64,000 nt of DNA, taken from NCBI GenBank assembly GCA_007741555.1, contig CP036526.1:3472001-3536000 (forward strand), given 5' to 3'. The number at the start of each line of letters is the position of its first letter. The stretch's first letter is position 1. Below the pieces are notes generated by a model. It saw only the letters and a list, made by a program, of their open reading frames with translations. It searched no databases and was not told the origin of the DNA. Shown here piece by piece: positions 26,641 through 34,578 of the stretch. Source of the DNA: Stieleria marina (lineage in GTDB: Bacteria; Planctomycetota; Planctomycetia; Pirellulales; Pirellulaceae). A program made the translations under genes and the position numbers.

Positions 26641-28191
26641 TCAGTTCTGTGTATTCTTCACGCGGTAGTGTGGTGTGCCTTTGAGCCACTCGTGGTCGCC
26701 GTATTGATAATCATCTTCACTGCGGCCCGTCTCCTTTTTCCACAGCGGCCGACGGTTGGATTCGTTCCAGGTTTTCCAAAGTGCCAACATCGTCTCTGCG
26801 CGTTGTGGTTGAGCACCGGCCAGATTATGGGATTCAGCCGGATCGTCTTTGATGTGGAATAGTTCGACATCGCCGCGAGTGACAATCATTTTGAAATCGC
26901 CTTCGCGAAACACTCCGGTGATGTCTTGAGGACTGCGGCCGGTGTGCCAGTACAGCGATTTGTGGGGAGGGACGCTTGAATTTCCCTTCATATAGTCGGT
27001 GATGTCAATTCCGTGCAGGCCCGATTGCTTGACGCTACCACCCGCAAGAGCCAGCGCTGTTGCGCCGATGTCGAGAGAAGTCACTGGATGATCCAGCACG
27101 GTTCCCGGTCGCACTTGCGACGGCCAGCGGACCACAAAGGGGACGCGTAATCCGCCTTCGTAGGCATTGCCTTTCGCGCCACGCAGCGGTCGGTTGTCAC
27201 TGGTGCGTTTAAGTCCGCCGTGGTCACTCAAGAACCAAACCACCGTGTCATCAGTTAGGTCCAGATTGTCTAGAGCTTTTGTCAAACGCCCGATGCCCTG
27301 GTCCATCTCGTCAACCATGGCGCCGTAGACCGACCGACTTTTCGCTGGTACACCGGGCACTTTTGTCATCAATTCCACCGGATACTTGGCGATCGTTTCT
27401 TCCGGCGCTTCGAGGTATTCATGGGGAGCGTTGTAAGACACGAAGAGAAAGAAAGGTTTCGTGTGGTTCTTTTCGATGAATCGAATGGCGCCATCGGTCA
27501 GTTCACGCGTCAGGTACTGATCCCACTGAACTTGCGAACCGTTATGAAGCAGCGGCAGCGTGTGATGCATGTCGCGCACACCCCAAGGGTTTTTCTTTGT
27601 GAGATATCGGCCGTTATATGATGAATGATCAAGCGGAAAGTACATCAGCCCGCCACCATAAAAGCCAAACCAATCGGAGTATCCCATTGCGCGAGGAACT
27701 TGATGATCGGCCGTTCCCATATGCCACTTGCCAACACCGCCAGTGACATATCCGTGGTCCTGCATGTAGTGAGCAACCGTTTTGATACCTGCTGGCAAGC
27801 CCTCTTTGGGATTGAGAGGCTGCCTGGGATTCACGTAATAGCCAAACGTAGACTGCACACGACCGGTAATAAAGCCAGCTCGCGAAGGACCGCACATGCA
27901 TCCAGTCACGTAGCCCTGTGAAAACCGGGCACCGCTGGTCGCAAGTTCGTCGATGTTCGGCGTTGGAATATCCTTGCAGCCCTGAAAGCCAACGTCCGCA
28001 TAACCGAGGTCGTCGGCCATGATAACCACGATATTGGGTTTCCGCTCGCCAATTCCCAATGCAGGAGTCGCGAGCAAGCACGCTAGTGCAAACAACATCA
28101 CCGTCAATAATCTTTGATTCGCTTCGCTACCCAATACTCCAGATTGACTGTTCGCGACATGTGTGAATTCGCGGGTGGTGGCGTCTGACAT
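26641..28191 (-). CDS. Type I sulfatase inside an integron cassette
   Basis: 516 residues. Residues ~28-46 (LLTVMLFALACLLATPALG) form a signal peptide, so translation may start at ATG 28191 or further in. Core motifs are intact: NIVVIMADDLGYADVG, C100-G-P-S-R104 (formylglycine site), GKWHMGTADH and VWFLSDHGG. The overall order is that of polysaccharide/arylsulfatases common in Rhodopirellula, acting outside the cytoplasm; the substrate is unknown. It is bounded by attC-like sites B (3' side) and C (5' side), so it appears to be a cassette gene, unusually long for one. No key residue is missing, so it looks functional. Confidence 0.92.
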   Translation of the reverse strand: MSDATTREFTHVANSQSGVLGSEANQRLLTVMLFALACLLATPALGIGERKPNIVVIMADDLGYADVGFQGCKDIPTPNIDELATSGARFSQGYVTGCMCGPSRAGFITGRVQSTFGYYVNPRQPLNPKEGLPAGIKTVAHYMQDHGYVTGGVGKWHMGTADHQVPRAMGYSDWFGFYGGGLMYFPLDHSSYNGRYLTKKNPWGVRDMHHTLPLLHNGSQVQWDQYLTRELTDGAIRFIEKNHTKPFFLFVSYNAPHEYLEAPEETIAKYPVELMTKVPGVPAKSRSVYGAMVDEMDQGIGRLTKALDNLDLTDDTVVWFLSDHGGLKRTSDNRPLRGAKGNAYEGGLRVPFVVRWPSQVRPGTVLDHPVTSLDIGATALALAGGSVKQSGLHGIDITDYMKGNSSVPPHKSLYWHTGRSPQDITGVFREGDFKMIVTRGDVELFHIKDDPAESHNLAGAQPQRAETMLALWKTWNESNRRPLWKKETGRSEDDYQYGDHEWLKGTPHYRVKNTQN

Positions 28192-28206
28192 AGTTTATTA
28201 AGAGTT

Positions 28207-28346
28207 GCACAATGGAAGGTGTTTAGGCCACCGCCAAAACGAAGCGAGCGAGTCTGAATTGCGAGACATTGTACCAAGGCCAACCCGTGTGGCCAAACAT
28301 GGAAGGTGTGCCGAAGGCCTAGCGTAAAAACCATGTTGGCAGACAC
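28207..28346 (-). repeat. attC-like site C
   Basis: The left arm GCACAATGGAAGGTGTTTAGGCCACCGCC begins at 28207; the right arm GGAAGGTGTGCCGAAGGCCTAGCG / TAAAAACC / AT / GTTGGCAGACAC ends at 28346. The right core GTTGGCAGACAC is identical over 12 bases to the start of its own cassette at site D (28718-28729, other strand). It lies between the small membrane protein gene and the sulfatase. Confidence 0.82.
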
Positions 28347-28347
28347 C

Positions 28348-28704
28348 TCACTGTCTAAGCTGGAAGCCAAGCTGACGCTGCTCTGGCTCTGGGTTGAAAA
28401 TGATTCGAGGTTGAACGGTGATGATAGTGGGGTTCGGTTCTGGGTATGCAGATTTGAATGGCAAGGATAGAACGCAGCCAAATGCCCAAACGTGGAACGT
28501 GTCATGAGCCGTTACGTTGTCGGAGAAATGAGTGCGGAGGAGAAACGGTGCGACCACTTCTGGCGACCAACCATTCGCATGGTTGGAGACGTCGCTGATC
28601 GCGCGGGTTCGACATGCAGCCCAAGTTGCAAGGGCTAGGCATATGAGTGTAGAGGAGAGCAACAGAGTGCGAACGGAATAACGGAGCCGGCGTCGAGCAA
28701 TCAT
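28348..28704 (-). CDS. Small membrane protein of the planctomycete RFSLRTLL type, cassette gene
   Basis: 118 residues from ATG 28704; the frame continues upstream into the attC boundary but an ATG start is more natural. The N-terminus MIARRRLRYSVRTLLLSSTLICLALATWAA has the basic 'RxRxSxRTLL' stretch followed by one membrane helix, a pattern typical of many short planctomycete proteins of unknown role. The remaining ~85 residues would be extracytoplasmic. The stop is a few bases from attC-like site C, as expected for a cassette gene. No function can be assigned. Confidence 0.65.
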   Translation of the reverse strand: MIARRRLRYSVRTLLLSSTLICLALATWAACRTRAISDVSNHANGWSPEVVAPFLLRTHFSDNVTAHDTFHVWAFGCVLSLPFKSAYPEPNPTIITVQPRIIFNPEPEQRQLGFQLRQ

Positions 28705-28717
28705 CCATGGTCTCCTC

Positions 28718-28862
28718 GTGTCTGCCAACGGAAGGTTTTAACGACGCCGTCCAGAGCGAAGCCTAACAGAGTCTAGCAGAGAAAGAGCGTATCCAGAGGG
28801 GCAATGAACAAAGCTCGTTAGGAGGCGTGCCGGGAGGCCTCAGCGTTAAAACCATGTTGTGC
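28718..28862 (-). repeat. attC-like site D
   Basis: The left arm CCAACGGAAGGTTTTAACGACGCCG starts at 28725; the right arm GAGGCGTGCCGGGAGGCCTCAGCG / TTAAAACC / AT / GTTGTGC ends at 28862. Left and right inner arms (GGTTTTAACG, CGTTAAAACC) are perfectly complementary. The right core GTTGTGC equals the first 7 bases of the next cassette at site E (29185-29191, other strand). Confidence 0.82.
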
Positions 28863-29080
28863 TAATCTAGGCAAAACACTGGAGCTGGCGAAGCTGCCGC
28901 CGCGTCAGCCCATTCCCGCAAGCGTCGGTGCCTGAGCTGACACCGGCCCGTAGCGGCTTGAGCGGAGGGACGTGGCAGCTCAGGGGACGCTAGGGCAAGC
29001 TGGCGGCAATGAAATCGCAGCTCAGGTACACCACTCTATTGCACCTGTTTGATGCCCGGCTCTGACCGGGCTTTATTTTA
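28863..29080 (+). ncRNA. ORF-less cassette with a structured RNA candidate ending in a terminator
   Basis: This cassette has no plausible protein gene. A 7-bp helix (28895-28901 with 29002-29008) would enclose a 9-bp stem CCTGAGCTG (28931-28939) with CAGCTCAGG (28976-28984). A second copy of GCAGCTCAGG at 29017-29026 offers an alternative partner for the same strand. The element ends in the intrinsic terminator at 29054-29080. This suggests a plus-strand structured RNA, opposite to the cassette genes. Whether it is expressed, and its role, are unknown. On the minus strand only a 17-residue hydrophobic frame (MLACFFGFGLLAFLFAF) is visible near the cassette start. Confidence 0.4.
29054..29080 (+). 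terminator. Intrinsic terminator inside the ORF-less cassette
   Basis: GCCCGG-CTCTGA-CCGGGC (29054-29071) is a perfect 6-bp GC stem followed by TTTATTTTA, a canonical Rho-independent arrangement on the plus strand. Confidence 0.8.
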
Positions 29081-29184
29081 CATCCTCTGGAAAAGTTGTG
29101 ATTCTGAAGGAGTTAGAAAGCAAACAAGAAAGCAAGCAAACCAAAACCAAAAAAACAAGCCAACAATCGAGGTGATCTCGGGCC

Positions 29185-29326
29185 GCACAACGGAAGGTTT
29201 TTACGTCACCGCCGTGAACGAAGCGGCTGACTCTGAGTTACGAGAGAGTTTACCAATGCCAGCAAGCGTTGCCAAACGACGAAGGTGATCCCGAAGGGAC
29301 TAGCGTAAAAACCATGTTGTCGGACC
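29185..29326 (-). repeat. attC-like site E
   Basis: The left arm GCACAACGGAAGGTTTTTACG starts at 29185; the right arm GAAGGTGATCCCGAAGGGACTAGCG / TAAAAACC / AT / GTTGTCGGACC ends at 29326. The inner boxes GGTTTTTACG and CGTAAAAACC are perfect complements. The right core matches the start of its own cassette (29698-29708, other strand) over 11 bases. It follows the 111-residue gene. Confidence 0.84.
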
Positions 29327-29351
29327 GTCGATCGGCCATTGCGGCTGGCCG

Positions 29352-29687
29352 TTAGTACTCGGCCTCAAGCTGAAAGTGCAGCGTGGGCGTGCCGGATATC
29401 CCATGTTTCGCGAGAAGCTCGTCAACCTCGGTCGCGATCACCGACAGGTCAGCAGGATCAATGCACGCGTCGTGTTGATTCTCCACCCCGAAAAGACCAA
29501 CCCGTTTACCGAGCAGAATGTGGTAATCCGAATCATCGGTAAGGCGGCCAGTCCACGTATCCAGACCGCATGTGCGTGGGAGCGAAAGCAAAGGGTGGTC
29601 ACCTTCTTCGAGTGCCTCGATTGCGGCGTCATCATCCGGGACTGTCGCGCGGACACCGTAGAAAACGAGAAAAGCGTCTGCGCCCAT
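29352..29687 (-). CDS. Orphan 111-residue acidic protein, first cassette gene
   Basis: A soluble acidic protein beginning MGADAFLVFYGVRATVPDDDAAIEALEEGDHPLL and ending GTPTLHFQLEAEY. I do not recognise a family. The pattern 'FLVFYGVR...D.DDAAI..LE...HPLL' followed by a conserved-looking 'TGRLTDDSDYHILLGKRVGLFG' suggests a compact alpha/beta domain. Its ATG is 21 bases inside the array boundary (29708) with no Shine-Dalgarno, and its stop is 26 bases before attC-like site E. Its position nearest the putative attI end would make it the most recently acquired cassette under the standard integron model. Confidence 0.7.
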   Translation of the reverse strand: MGADAFLVFYGVRATVPDDDAAIEALEEGDHPLLSLPRTCGLDTWTGRLTDDSDYHILLGKRVGLFGVENQHDACIDPADLSVIATEVDELLAKHGISGTPTLHFQLEAEY

Positions 29688-29697
29688 GATTAGCTGA

Positions 29698-29745
29698 GGT
29701 CCGACAACATGTTTTTATGCGACAACCCCACCGGATTGGTGGTGC
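29698..29745 (-). other. Possible attI-like end of the cassette array
   Basis: Read leftwards, GTTGTCG occurs twice with starts 19 bases apart: within the AT-rich GCATAAAAACAT spacer's upstream flank and at the boundary of the first cassette (29708). A small inverted repeat (CCACC/GGTGG) lies just beyond. This is the place for attI, but no integrase gene follows, so the call is tentative. It could instead be the arm of a damaged attC. Confidence 0.3.
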
Positions 29746-30108
29746 TTGTTGCCGATTTTTATTTGTTTGTAGAGGTTTGCGATTGGCTTTGCAAGCTTTT
29801 GTTTGCTGCCATTTTGGGCGAGGGGATCGGCCGTGAGAGAGGGCATCCTGAGTCCAGCAATTGGATTCGTACTGGCGTTTCCTGCGGCATTCCCTGCCTG
29901 CCTAGCTTTGTTGTGTGCTTGCGTTGGCGGCCATCTTCATTCGCTGCCAAAGGGTTGTGAAGCCGAATTTTCGTGCGACGGTTCAGTGATTCAGCCAGTC
30001 TCGGCGGTTTACCTACGTTGACCCTGGTGATCGCAGGTTGGTACATCGAAAGGTGGATGCTGCCGCGATTGCTGCGGTGCCTCTCTTTCCGCCAAGGTGC
30101 TTGTGTTG
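29746..30108. other. Non-coding spacer where an integrase would be expected
   Basis: About 360 bases between the array end and the channel gene. The open frames on both strands show no tyrosine-recombinase motifs, and I see no recognisable integrase remnant. Confidence 0.4.
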
Positions 30109-33100
30109 ATGCCGACTTATACAGGTTTTTGTGCCCCTCTGGATCATTGGCTTCCGCGGCTGCTGCCAGGGCTCCTGCTAGTTGGCTTGGCTTGGCTAAG
30201 CAATGCGTTTGCTGGCAAGGTTTCCGCACAGGATCTGGTTCTTCCGCCGCATTTCGCGGAGCAAGAAATCCGCCCCCCAACACGGCATCGATTGATCCCC
30301 GATTCCCAGCCGCTAAACACGGCCCGTGCCCAGGAACGTTCGGTGGACGCGATCGGTCCCACGACGCCGCGCATCGCACGAGGTTTGCCGCGCTCGAGAT
30401 CAATGATTCGGCAGGTTTCGCATTTGCAGGTCGACGTCGACAGTGACCTGACCATTGAGATGGTGCAAGCGGAAATCGACGGGCTCGTTTCCCACACCGA
30501 ACTCACCGAAGAACAGCTTGCTCGATCGCAGGCGTCGCTGGGACAGGCGATCAAATGGCTGACGGCGCGGCAAGACGCAATCAAGCACGTTACCAAATAT
30601 ACTGAACAGATCAAGAATGCTCCGGCCGAGATCAAGCGACTTCGCGCGCACTTGAATCAGCCCCCACCGGCTGACCAAGTTTACATTCCAGCGGGGGCTT
30701 CGTTGGCCCAGTTGGAATCGCAGATCACAGAACTGGATCTTCGGACGCAAGGTGACCAAAAGCGGCTTGACGAAATCAGCCAGCGGATTGATTCACGCAC
30801 AAAGCGAGTGTCGGCGATCACAAAGGAAACCTCCGAGCTAGACAAACGCATCGCAGAAGCCAAAGAGGCGCCCGCGGATGCCACTCAGGACGAGTTTCAG
30901 AACTACGTTGGGTCCATCGAACGACGCGCGCGTTTGCACTCCATGGCGGCGCAGCGAGATCTGCTTCGCGTCGAGGCTAAACGGTTTGACGCGTTGGCAG
31001 AACAATGGCCCTTGGAACGCGATTTGGCCGACCGCCAGTTGTCGCACAGCAAACAAAAGCTGGACGGATGGAAGAAAACGGTCGAACGCTGGCGCCGCGA
31101 CGAATCGACTCGCTACGCGTTCGAAACACGCCAGCTAGCCGAACGATCGCATCCTGCCCTGCGAGAACTAGCGACTCGTAACGCCGAAATCGCAGAGCTG
31201 CGTGTCACCACGGCAAAAGAGATTCAGACCACTTCGGCGTCCGTCACCAAGCTGAATCAAATGACGACGCGACTGGAAGAGAACCTCGATTCGCTGCAGC
31301 GAAAAGTCGAACATGCGCCACAAGCAACCAGCACCGGAATCTTGCTCCGCAAACAAAAGAACGAACTGCCTGATCAAGGCGAGTGTCATCATCGTGCAAC
31401 CCAGCTGAGCCATCACACGCCGGCCGCGCACCTGTTGCTGATGGAACTGAAGGATGAGCGACGCGACATCAGCGATCCCGCTGCCAAGGGACAGCAATTG
31501 GTTGACGAAATGGGGGCGACGATCACCGAGATCGATCCGCAGCAGATTTTGCGAGCGGTGACGATCCTGCTTCAGACACGTCGTGATTTGCTGGACAAAC
31601 TGATCGCCGATCAAGACACGCTGCTGCGTGATTTGAGCGAACTGGAGGTGGCCAATCATGATTTGTCGCAACAGATTGTCAGCTTCCGCGGTTTCTTGGA
31701 CGAACATGTGCTGTGGGTGCGCAGTGATGACATGCTGTCGGCAAAAGACATTCGCCAAGCGACGGTCGCGACGGCAAGTCTGTTTAAGCCTTCGCGATGG
31801 ACGGCTGCGGTGCGTGACGTCGTCGGCGAAACAATGCGAGGACCGGCGGCGCTGGCAGCGGCGCTGGCGTTGATACTGCTGGCTTATACTTTTCGCCAAC
31901 ACATGGTCCGTCGGCTCAAAGAACTCTGCAAACCGCCTACGTATTCGCTGGGGCATCCGCCCAAGCCGATGAAGTTTGGAATGTCGTTGTCCGGACTAGC
32001 GATTTCGATTTTGCTGTCCGCCGGCTGGCCGGCGGTATTGCTGGCGGTCGGCTACAAGCTCAGTACAGCGGACAGTGCCGACGAATTCACTCAGGGGCTT
32101 GGCACTGCTCTCCTGGCCGTCGCGGGTCTGGTTTGGGGCTGTCAGATCATTCGCGAAATCTGCATGGAAAACCAAGTCGGTCACCGCATGTTTGGTTGGC
32201 CTCCGCGCGTGCTGATCAGTGTGCGTCGGACGTTGGAATTGACCGTGTTGGTGGCCGCGCCGCTGGTCGGTGTTTTGGTGCTGTCGCAAAACGTAACGTT
32301 GACGGGAGGCGACAGTCTGCACCGGTTGACGCTGATGCTGACGCTATCGTTTGTTTCGCTGCAGAGCTATTCGTTGCTGCGACCCAGTGGCGAACTGATG
32401 CAAGCGGTCACGCGATTGAATCCCGAATCGATGGTGTCGCGATTGCAGCGGGCCATTTGTTTTGTCTCGGTGATGGTGCCGCTGATTTTGGCGGGCATCT
32501 CGGCCTATGGCTATCACTATTCGGCAACCAAACTGAGCAGCCGATTTGCCGAGAGCTTGGTAGGTATTTTGGGTATCATCGTCGTTCATGCCTTGGCGCT
32601 ACGTTGGCTTCGGCTGAAAGGCTACAACCGATCGGTGATTGATCGGCAATCCAAATTGCAGGCCGCACGAGAGAAAACGGCGGAGCGAAGTGCGACCGAA
32701 TCAAATAATGCGGATCCGTCAGACCTGCGCAGTGAGATCGCTGAAGTCGAAGAGATCAAGTGGCAAGAGACGGCGGACATCCACATTCGCGAACTGTTGC
32801 GATACGCGACGGTTGCGACGCTGCTGGTCGGAGGCTGGTTTATCTGGGCCGAAGTGCTGCCGGCGTTGCGAGTGCTGGACCGAGTCACGTTGTGGGACAA
32901 CGTCGTGAAAGTTTCCGAGGTCGTGTCGAACCCGGGCGGTAAAACGACTTTGACGCAGTATGACACCAACATTCCCACCACGCTGAAAGACGCCATTGTT
33001 GCTTGCTTGATCGTGATTGGGACGTTGATGATTGGTCGCCGCATGAGCAGTTTGCTGGAGGTCACGGTGCTCCAGCGATTGCCGATCGACATGGGCGGTC

Positions 33101-33813
33101 GCAACGCGGTGTCGATCTTGATGCGTTACGCGCTCACGTTGGCAGGACTGTTGATAGCCTGCCACATGATCCGGCTGTCATGGAGCAGTGTGCAGTGGTT
33201 GGCTGCGGCGATGACGGTTGGTTTGGGGTTTGGGTTGCAGGAAATTTTTGCCAACTTGGTCAGCGGTCTGATCATCCTGTTCGAGCGTCCCATTCGAGCC
33301 GGTGACATCGTCACGATTGGCGAGGTGACCGGAACGGTGACTCGGATGCAAATTCGCGCCACAACGATCACCGATTTTGACCGTCGTGAATTGATTGTGC
33401 CTAACAAAAGTTTTATCACCGGCAACGTGATCAACTGGACGTTAAGCGATCCGGTTTGTCGAACGATCGTCAATGTGGGTGTCGCTTACGGCACGGACAC
33501 AGCAAGAGTCGAATCGATCCTGATGTCAATTGCGAGGCGCAGTCCGATGGTATTGGACAATCCGGAACCCTGCGTCGTGTTTGGCGGATTTGGCGACAGC
33601 ACGCTGGATTTTGAATTGCGCGTGTTTATCGGGCATCGCGAAAGCCGGCCGGGCGTGAACAGTGCGCTGTACATGGCCATCAATCGTGAGTTCAATCAGT
33701 CGGGAATCGAGATCGCATTCCCACAACAAGATCTGCACATCCGAACGGTTCAAGCAGCCAATCCGCTCGCAAATTTGACGGTGCCTGTCGCTACGGCAAC
33801 CAAAGCAGCTTGA
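30109..33813 (+). CDS. Large mechanosensitive channel (MscK/MscS family)
   Basis: About 1234 residues from ATG 30109; GTG 30097 is an alternative. A signal-like segment (LPRLLPGLLLVGLAWLSNAFA) is followed by a long periplasmic helical region (~100-560), several membrane helices, and the MscS core. The pore-lining helix and beta domain are visible in VQWLAAAMTVGLGFGLQEIFANLVSGLIILFERPIRAGDIVTIGEVTGTVTRMQIRATTITDFDRRELIVPN and VNVGVAYGTDTARVESIL. Length and order match MscK-type channels, which open under membrane tension and release solutes on hypo-osmotic shock. It is a single gene adjoining the cassette array. Confidence 0.93.
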   Translation: MPTYTGFCAPLDHWLPRLLPGLLLVGLAWLSNAFAGKVSAQDLVLPPHFAEQEIRPPTRHRLIPDSQPLNTARAQERSVDAIGPTTPRIARGLPRSRSMIRQVSHLQVDVDSDLTIEMVQAEIDGLVSHTELTEEQLARSQASLGQAIKWLTARQDAIKHVTKYTEQIKNAPAEIKRLRAHLNQPPPADQVYIPAGASLAQLESQITELDLRTQGDQKRLDEISQRIDSRTKRVSAITKETSELDKRIAEAKEAPADATQDEFQNYVGSIERRARLHSMAAQRDLLRVEAKRFDALAEQWPLERDLADRQLSHSKQKLDGWKKTVERWRRDESTRYAFETRQLAERSHPALRELATRNAEIAELRVTTAKEIQTTSASVTKLNQMTTRLEENLDSLQRKVEHAPQATSTGILLRKQKNELPDQGECHHRATQLSHHTPAAHLLLMELKDERRDISDPAAKGQQLVDEMGATITEIDPQQILRAVTILLQTRRDLLDKLIADQDTLLRDLSELEVANHDLSQQIVSFRGFLDEHVLWVRSDDMLSAKDIRQATVATASLFKPSRWTAAVRDVVGETMRGPAALAAALALILLAYTFRQHMVRRLKELCKPPTYSLGHPPKPMKFGMSLSGLAISILLSAGWPAVLLAVGYKLSTADSADEFTQGLGTALLAVAGLVWGCQIIREICMENQVGHRMFGWPPRVLISVRRTLELTVLVAAPLVGVLVLSQNVTLTGGDSLHRLTLMLTLSFVSLQSYSLLRPSGELMQAVTRLNPESMVSRLQRAICFVSVMVPLILAGISAYGYHYSATKLSSRFAESLVGILGIIVVHALALRWLRLKGYNRSVIDRQSKLQAAREKTAERSATESNNADPSDLRSEIAEVEEIKWQETADIHIRELLRYATVATLLVGGWFIWAEVLPALRVLDRVTLWDNVVKVSEVVSNPGGKTTLTQYDTNIPTTLKDAIVACLIVIGTLMIGRRMSSLLEVTVLQRLPIDMGGRNAVSILMRYALTLAGLLIACHMIRLSWSSVQWLAAAMTVGLGFGLQEIFANLVSGLIILFERPIRAGDIVTIGEVTGTVTRMQIRATTITDFDRRELIVPNKSFITGNVINWTLSDPVCRTIVNVGVAYGTDTARVESILMSIARRSPMVLDNPEPCVVFGGFGDSTLDFELRVFIGHRESRPGVNSALYMAINREFNQSGIEIAFPQQDLHIRTVQAANPLANLTVPVATATKAA

Positions 33814-33944
33814 TTTGGATTCATCCCGGCGAACTGGCAATCGGCGTGGTTGGCTGTGGCCGGGGCGCGAAGTGCTGGTAAGATGCGGAGAGACATTTTC
33901 GGGCGATTTGCTCGGCGTCAACCATCCATTTCAAAGGACCTAGC

Positions 33945-34391
33945 GTGCATCCTTTGCTCCTGATCGTACTGGGGACATTGTTAGTCGGGGCGGCGTTTGT
34001 GTCGTTCTGGTCGTTGGTCGTGTCGTTGCTTGCGCGCCTGAGCGGATGGTCCAGGTTGGCTCAGCACTATCGCGATGACGGTACACGCGATTCGGGCGAA
34101 CCGGGCGAGTCATTTGGGATGCGGACGGGACGCGTTGGAATCGTCAACTACAACGGCTGTTTGATGCTTCGCATTTGTCCGTCGGGATTGCGGCTTGCGG
34201 TACTATTTCCATTTCGCATGGGGCACCCGCCGCTATTCATTCCTTGGGAAGAGTTTCGCAACGTTTCCGAGCAAAAAGGATTGTTTATAAGTTCAATGGT
34301 GGCAAGTATCGGCGATCCGGTGATCACAAAACTGACGCTGCCGGCAGTGATTATGGAACGCTTGGTATCGCAGTACGAACAGGATCGGTAG
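33945..34391 (+). CDS. Orphan protein with one N-terminal membrane helix
   Basis: 148 residues from GTG 33945, preceded by an AAAGGA ribosome site at about 33934. Residues 3-30 (LLLIVLGTLLVGAAFVSFWSLVVSLLARL) form a membrane helix. The remainder contains GFMRTGRVGIVNYNG-like and FPFRMGHPPLFIPWEEF blocks seen in short bacterial proteins of unknown role; the latter resembles a PH-like beta-barrel strand pair. It lies 130 bases after the channel gene on the same strand. No function is assigned. Confidence 0.65.
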   Translation: MHPLLLIVLGTLLVGAAFVSFWSLVVSLLARLSGWSRLAQHYRDDGTRDSGEPGESFGMRTGRVGIVNYNGCLMLRICPSGLRLAVLFPFRMGHPPLFIPWEEFRNVSEQKGLFISSMVASIGDPVITKLTLPAVIMERLVSQYEQDR

Positions 34392-34578
34392 CGGTCGGAG
34401 ATTCTGGTCGCGAATTGGTTTCGCTGAGCAGTCTGCGTGGCAAGGGCGGAAACGCCAAACGTGTATTCTGTGCATGATTTGTTTCGTTTTGACAGGCATT
34501 CGTATGCACTTGCTGGTGCCTGTATAATCGTTTGCTATCACGTTGAGGGCCGTATTTCGTTTCACCGTTTAAGTTTGA

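Larger units (their letters stand above)
23265..29708 (-). mobile_element. Integron gene-cassette array lacking an integrase in view (CALIN)
   Basis: Five well-preserved ~130-137-bp sites (A-E) and two decayed ones (Z, Y) share the plan: outer box CAAC, GGAAGG spacer, TTTTAC-like inner box, variable middle, then (A)GGTGTGCCGAAGGCCTAGCG, GTAAAAACC, AT, GTTG. The two ends are imperfect inverted repeats with unequal spacers, the layout of integron attC sites. Between consecutive sites is one unit, usually a single minus-strand gene whose stop lies 9-75 bases from the attC on its 3' side. Five of six cassettes begin with bases matching the outer box of their own attC; the sulfatase cassette matches poorly. 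No integrase gene is in the window. Confidence 0.8.

Noticed and set aside
25029-29326. Regularly spaced repeats considered as a CRISPR array
   Set aside because: Repeats are ~130 bp, imperfect and hairpin-forming, and spacers are 0.3-1.9 kb with genes. CRISPR repeats are ~25-45 bp with ~30-40 bp spacers.
29759-30403. Minus-strand frame of about 214 codons where an integrase might be expected
   Set aside because: No tyrosine-recombinase motifs, and it overlaps the channel gene's N-terminus.
34489-34528. TTGACA and TATAAT as a sigma70 promoter
   Set aside because: The boxes are 28 bases apart, far from the usual 17, so only the TATAAT is noted and no promoter is called.
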